From positions 1-11,925 of the forward strand of contig JWZX01000512.1 of the NCBI GenBank assembly GCA_001275005.1: a DNA stretch of 11,925 nucleotides. Direction: 5' to 3'. Shown here piece by piece: positions 11,699 through 11,925 of the stretch (position 1 is its first letter; the number at the start of each line of letters is the position of its first letter). This DNA comes from Chrysochromulina tobinii. Its lineage: Eukaryota; Haptophyta; Prymnesiales; Chrysochromulinaceae. The translations under genes were made by a program, and so were the position numbers. Below the pieces are notes generated by a model. The model did not search any database and had not been told where the DNA came from. It saw only the letters and a list, made by a program, of their open reading frames with translations.

Positions 11699-11925
11699 GG
11701 TGGGGTATACATCTAACACTTCCCCCGAACACATAGGCGGGGTCGTGAACCTCCTGTGTCTATTCGTTCAACTAATAAGAAACGTGTGTTTGACCCAAAG
11801 GGGTAGCGTAGGGGGAGGTATGCTTTCTGGATTCTAAGCAAGCAAGCTAATTAGTCGACACACACAAGTACCTAAACCAGCGCAACCGAGTACCCCTGTA
11901 GCCAACGGGGTAGGAAAGGGTGGGC
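11699..11925. other. Right-hand end of the window, no feature recognised
   Basis: This DNA is lower in GC than the rest and has stops in all frames. It holds only small items: CAAGCAAGC repeats near 11838 and a 6-bp inverted repeat (TACCCC 11891-11896 with GGGGTA 11907-11912). It could be intron or intergenic DNA. Confidence 0.5.

Noticed and set aside
11334-11732. Minus-strand open frame near the right end
   Set aside because: It has no domain, is rich in Arg, Cys and Ser, starts in low-GC DNA, and overlaps another weak frame. Nothing supports it as a gene.

Overview
The window looks like nuclear DNA of a microbial eukaryote, most likely a GC-rich marine alga; a haptophyte would fit, but this is inferred from style only. 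The signs are GC-rich coding sequence, very long exons, one GT-AG intron confirmed by homology, actin-cytoskeleton and p97/Cdc48 adaptor proteins, and a receptor with algal-style SPPPP tracts and LamG domains. Nothing looks bacterial, viral or organellar: there are no operons, Shine-Dalgarno sites, IS elements, CRISPR arrays or RNA genes.

Layout. (1) 1-255: low-complexity upstream DNA with a (TTGAC)n microsatellite. (2) About 274-2390, plus strand: a p97/Cdc48 cofactor with two tandem PUB domains, Ala/Pro-rich and 15-residue repeats, and a C-terminal extended UBX module of the ASPL/TUG (ASPSCR1) type. It has a 145-nt repeat-filled intron (1682-1826) and a one-base frame break between the two PUB copies. 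(3) 2391-2827: gap between convergent genes, holding a strong hairpin just after the first stop codon. (4) 2828-7630, minus strand: one open frame of about 1600 codons for a single-pass receptor. Order: His/Pro-rich N-terminus, LamG, LamG interrupted by an MRH-type lectin domain, proline-rich stalk, SEA-like domain, transmembrane helix, TIR domain, TKL-type kinase, YxxP tail. (5) 7631-8317: its upstream region, with a TATA-like box and a signal-peptide-like ORF in another frame. (6) 8318-10786, minus strand: fimbrin/plastin (two EF-hands, four CH domains) with a roughly 190-residue N-terminal extension that starts with a cortactin-like acidic Arp2/3-binding motif. (7) 10787-11925: a short head-to-head gap, a doubtful plus-strand ORF at 11021-11698, and featureless DNA to the end.

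The genes do not form a pathway by position, and eukaryotic neighbours need not be related. The notable content is three unusual domain combinations: a receptor joining glycan-binding ectodomains to both TIR and kinase outputs, a fimbrin carrying a possible Arp2/3-binding and proline-rich head, and a double-PUB protein fused to an ASPL-type UBX. All identifications come from reading motifs by eye; no database search was run.
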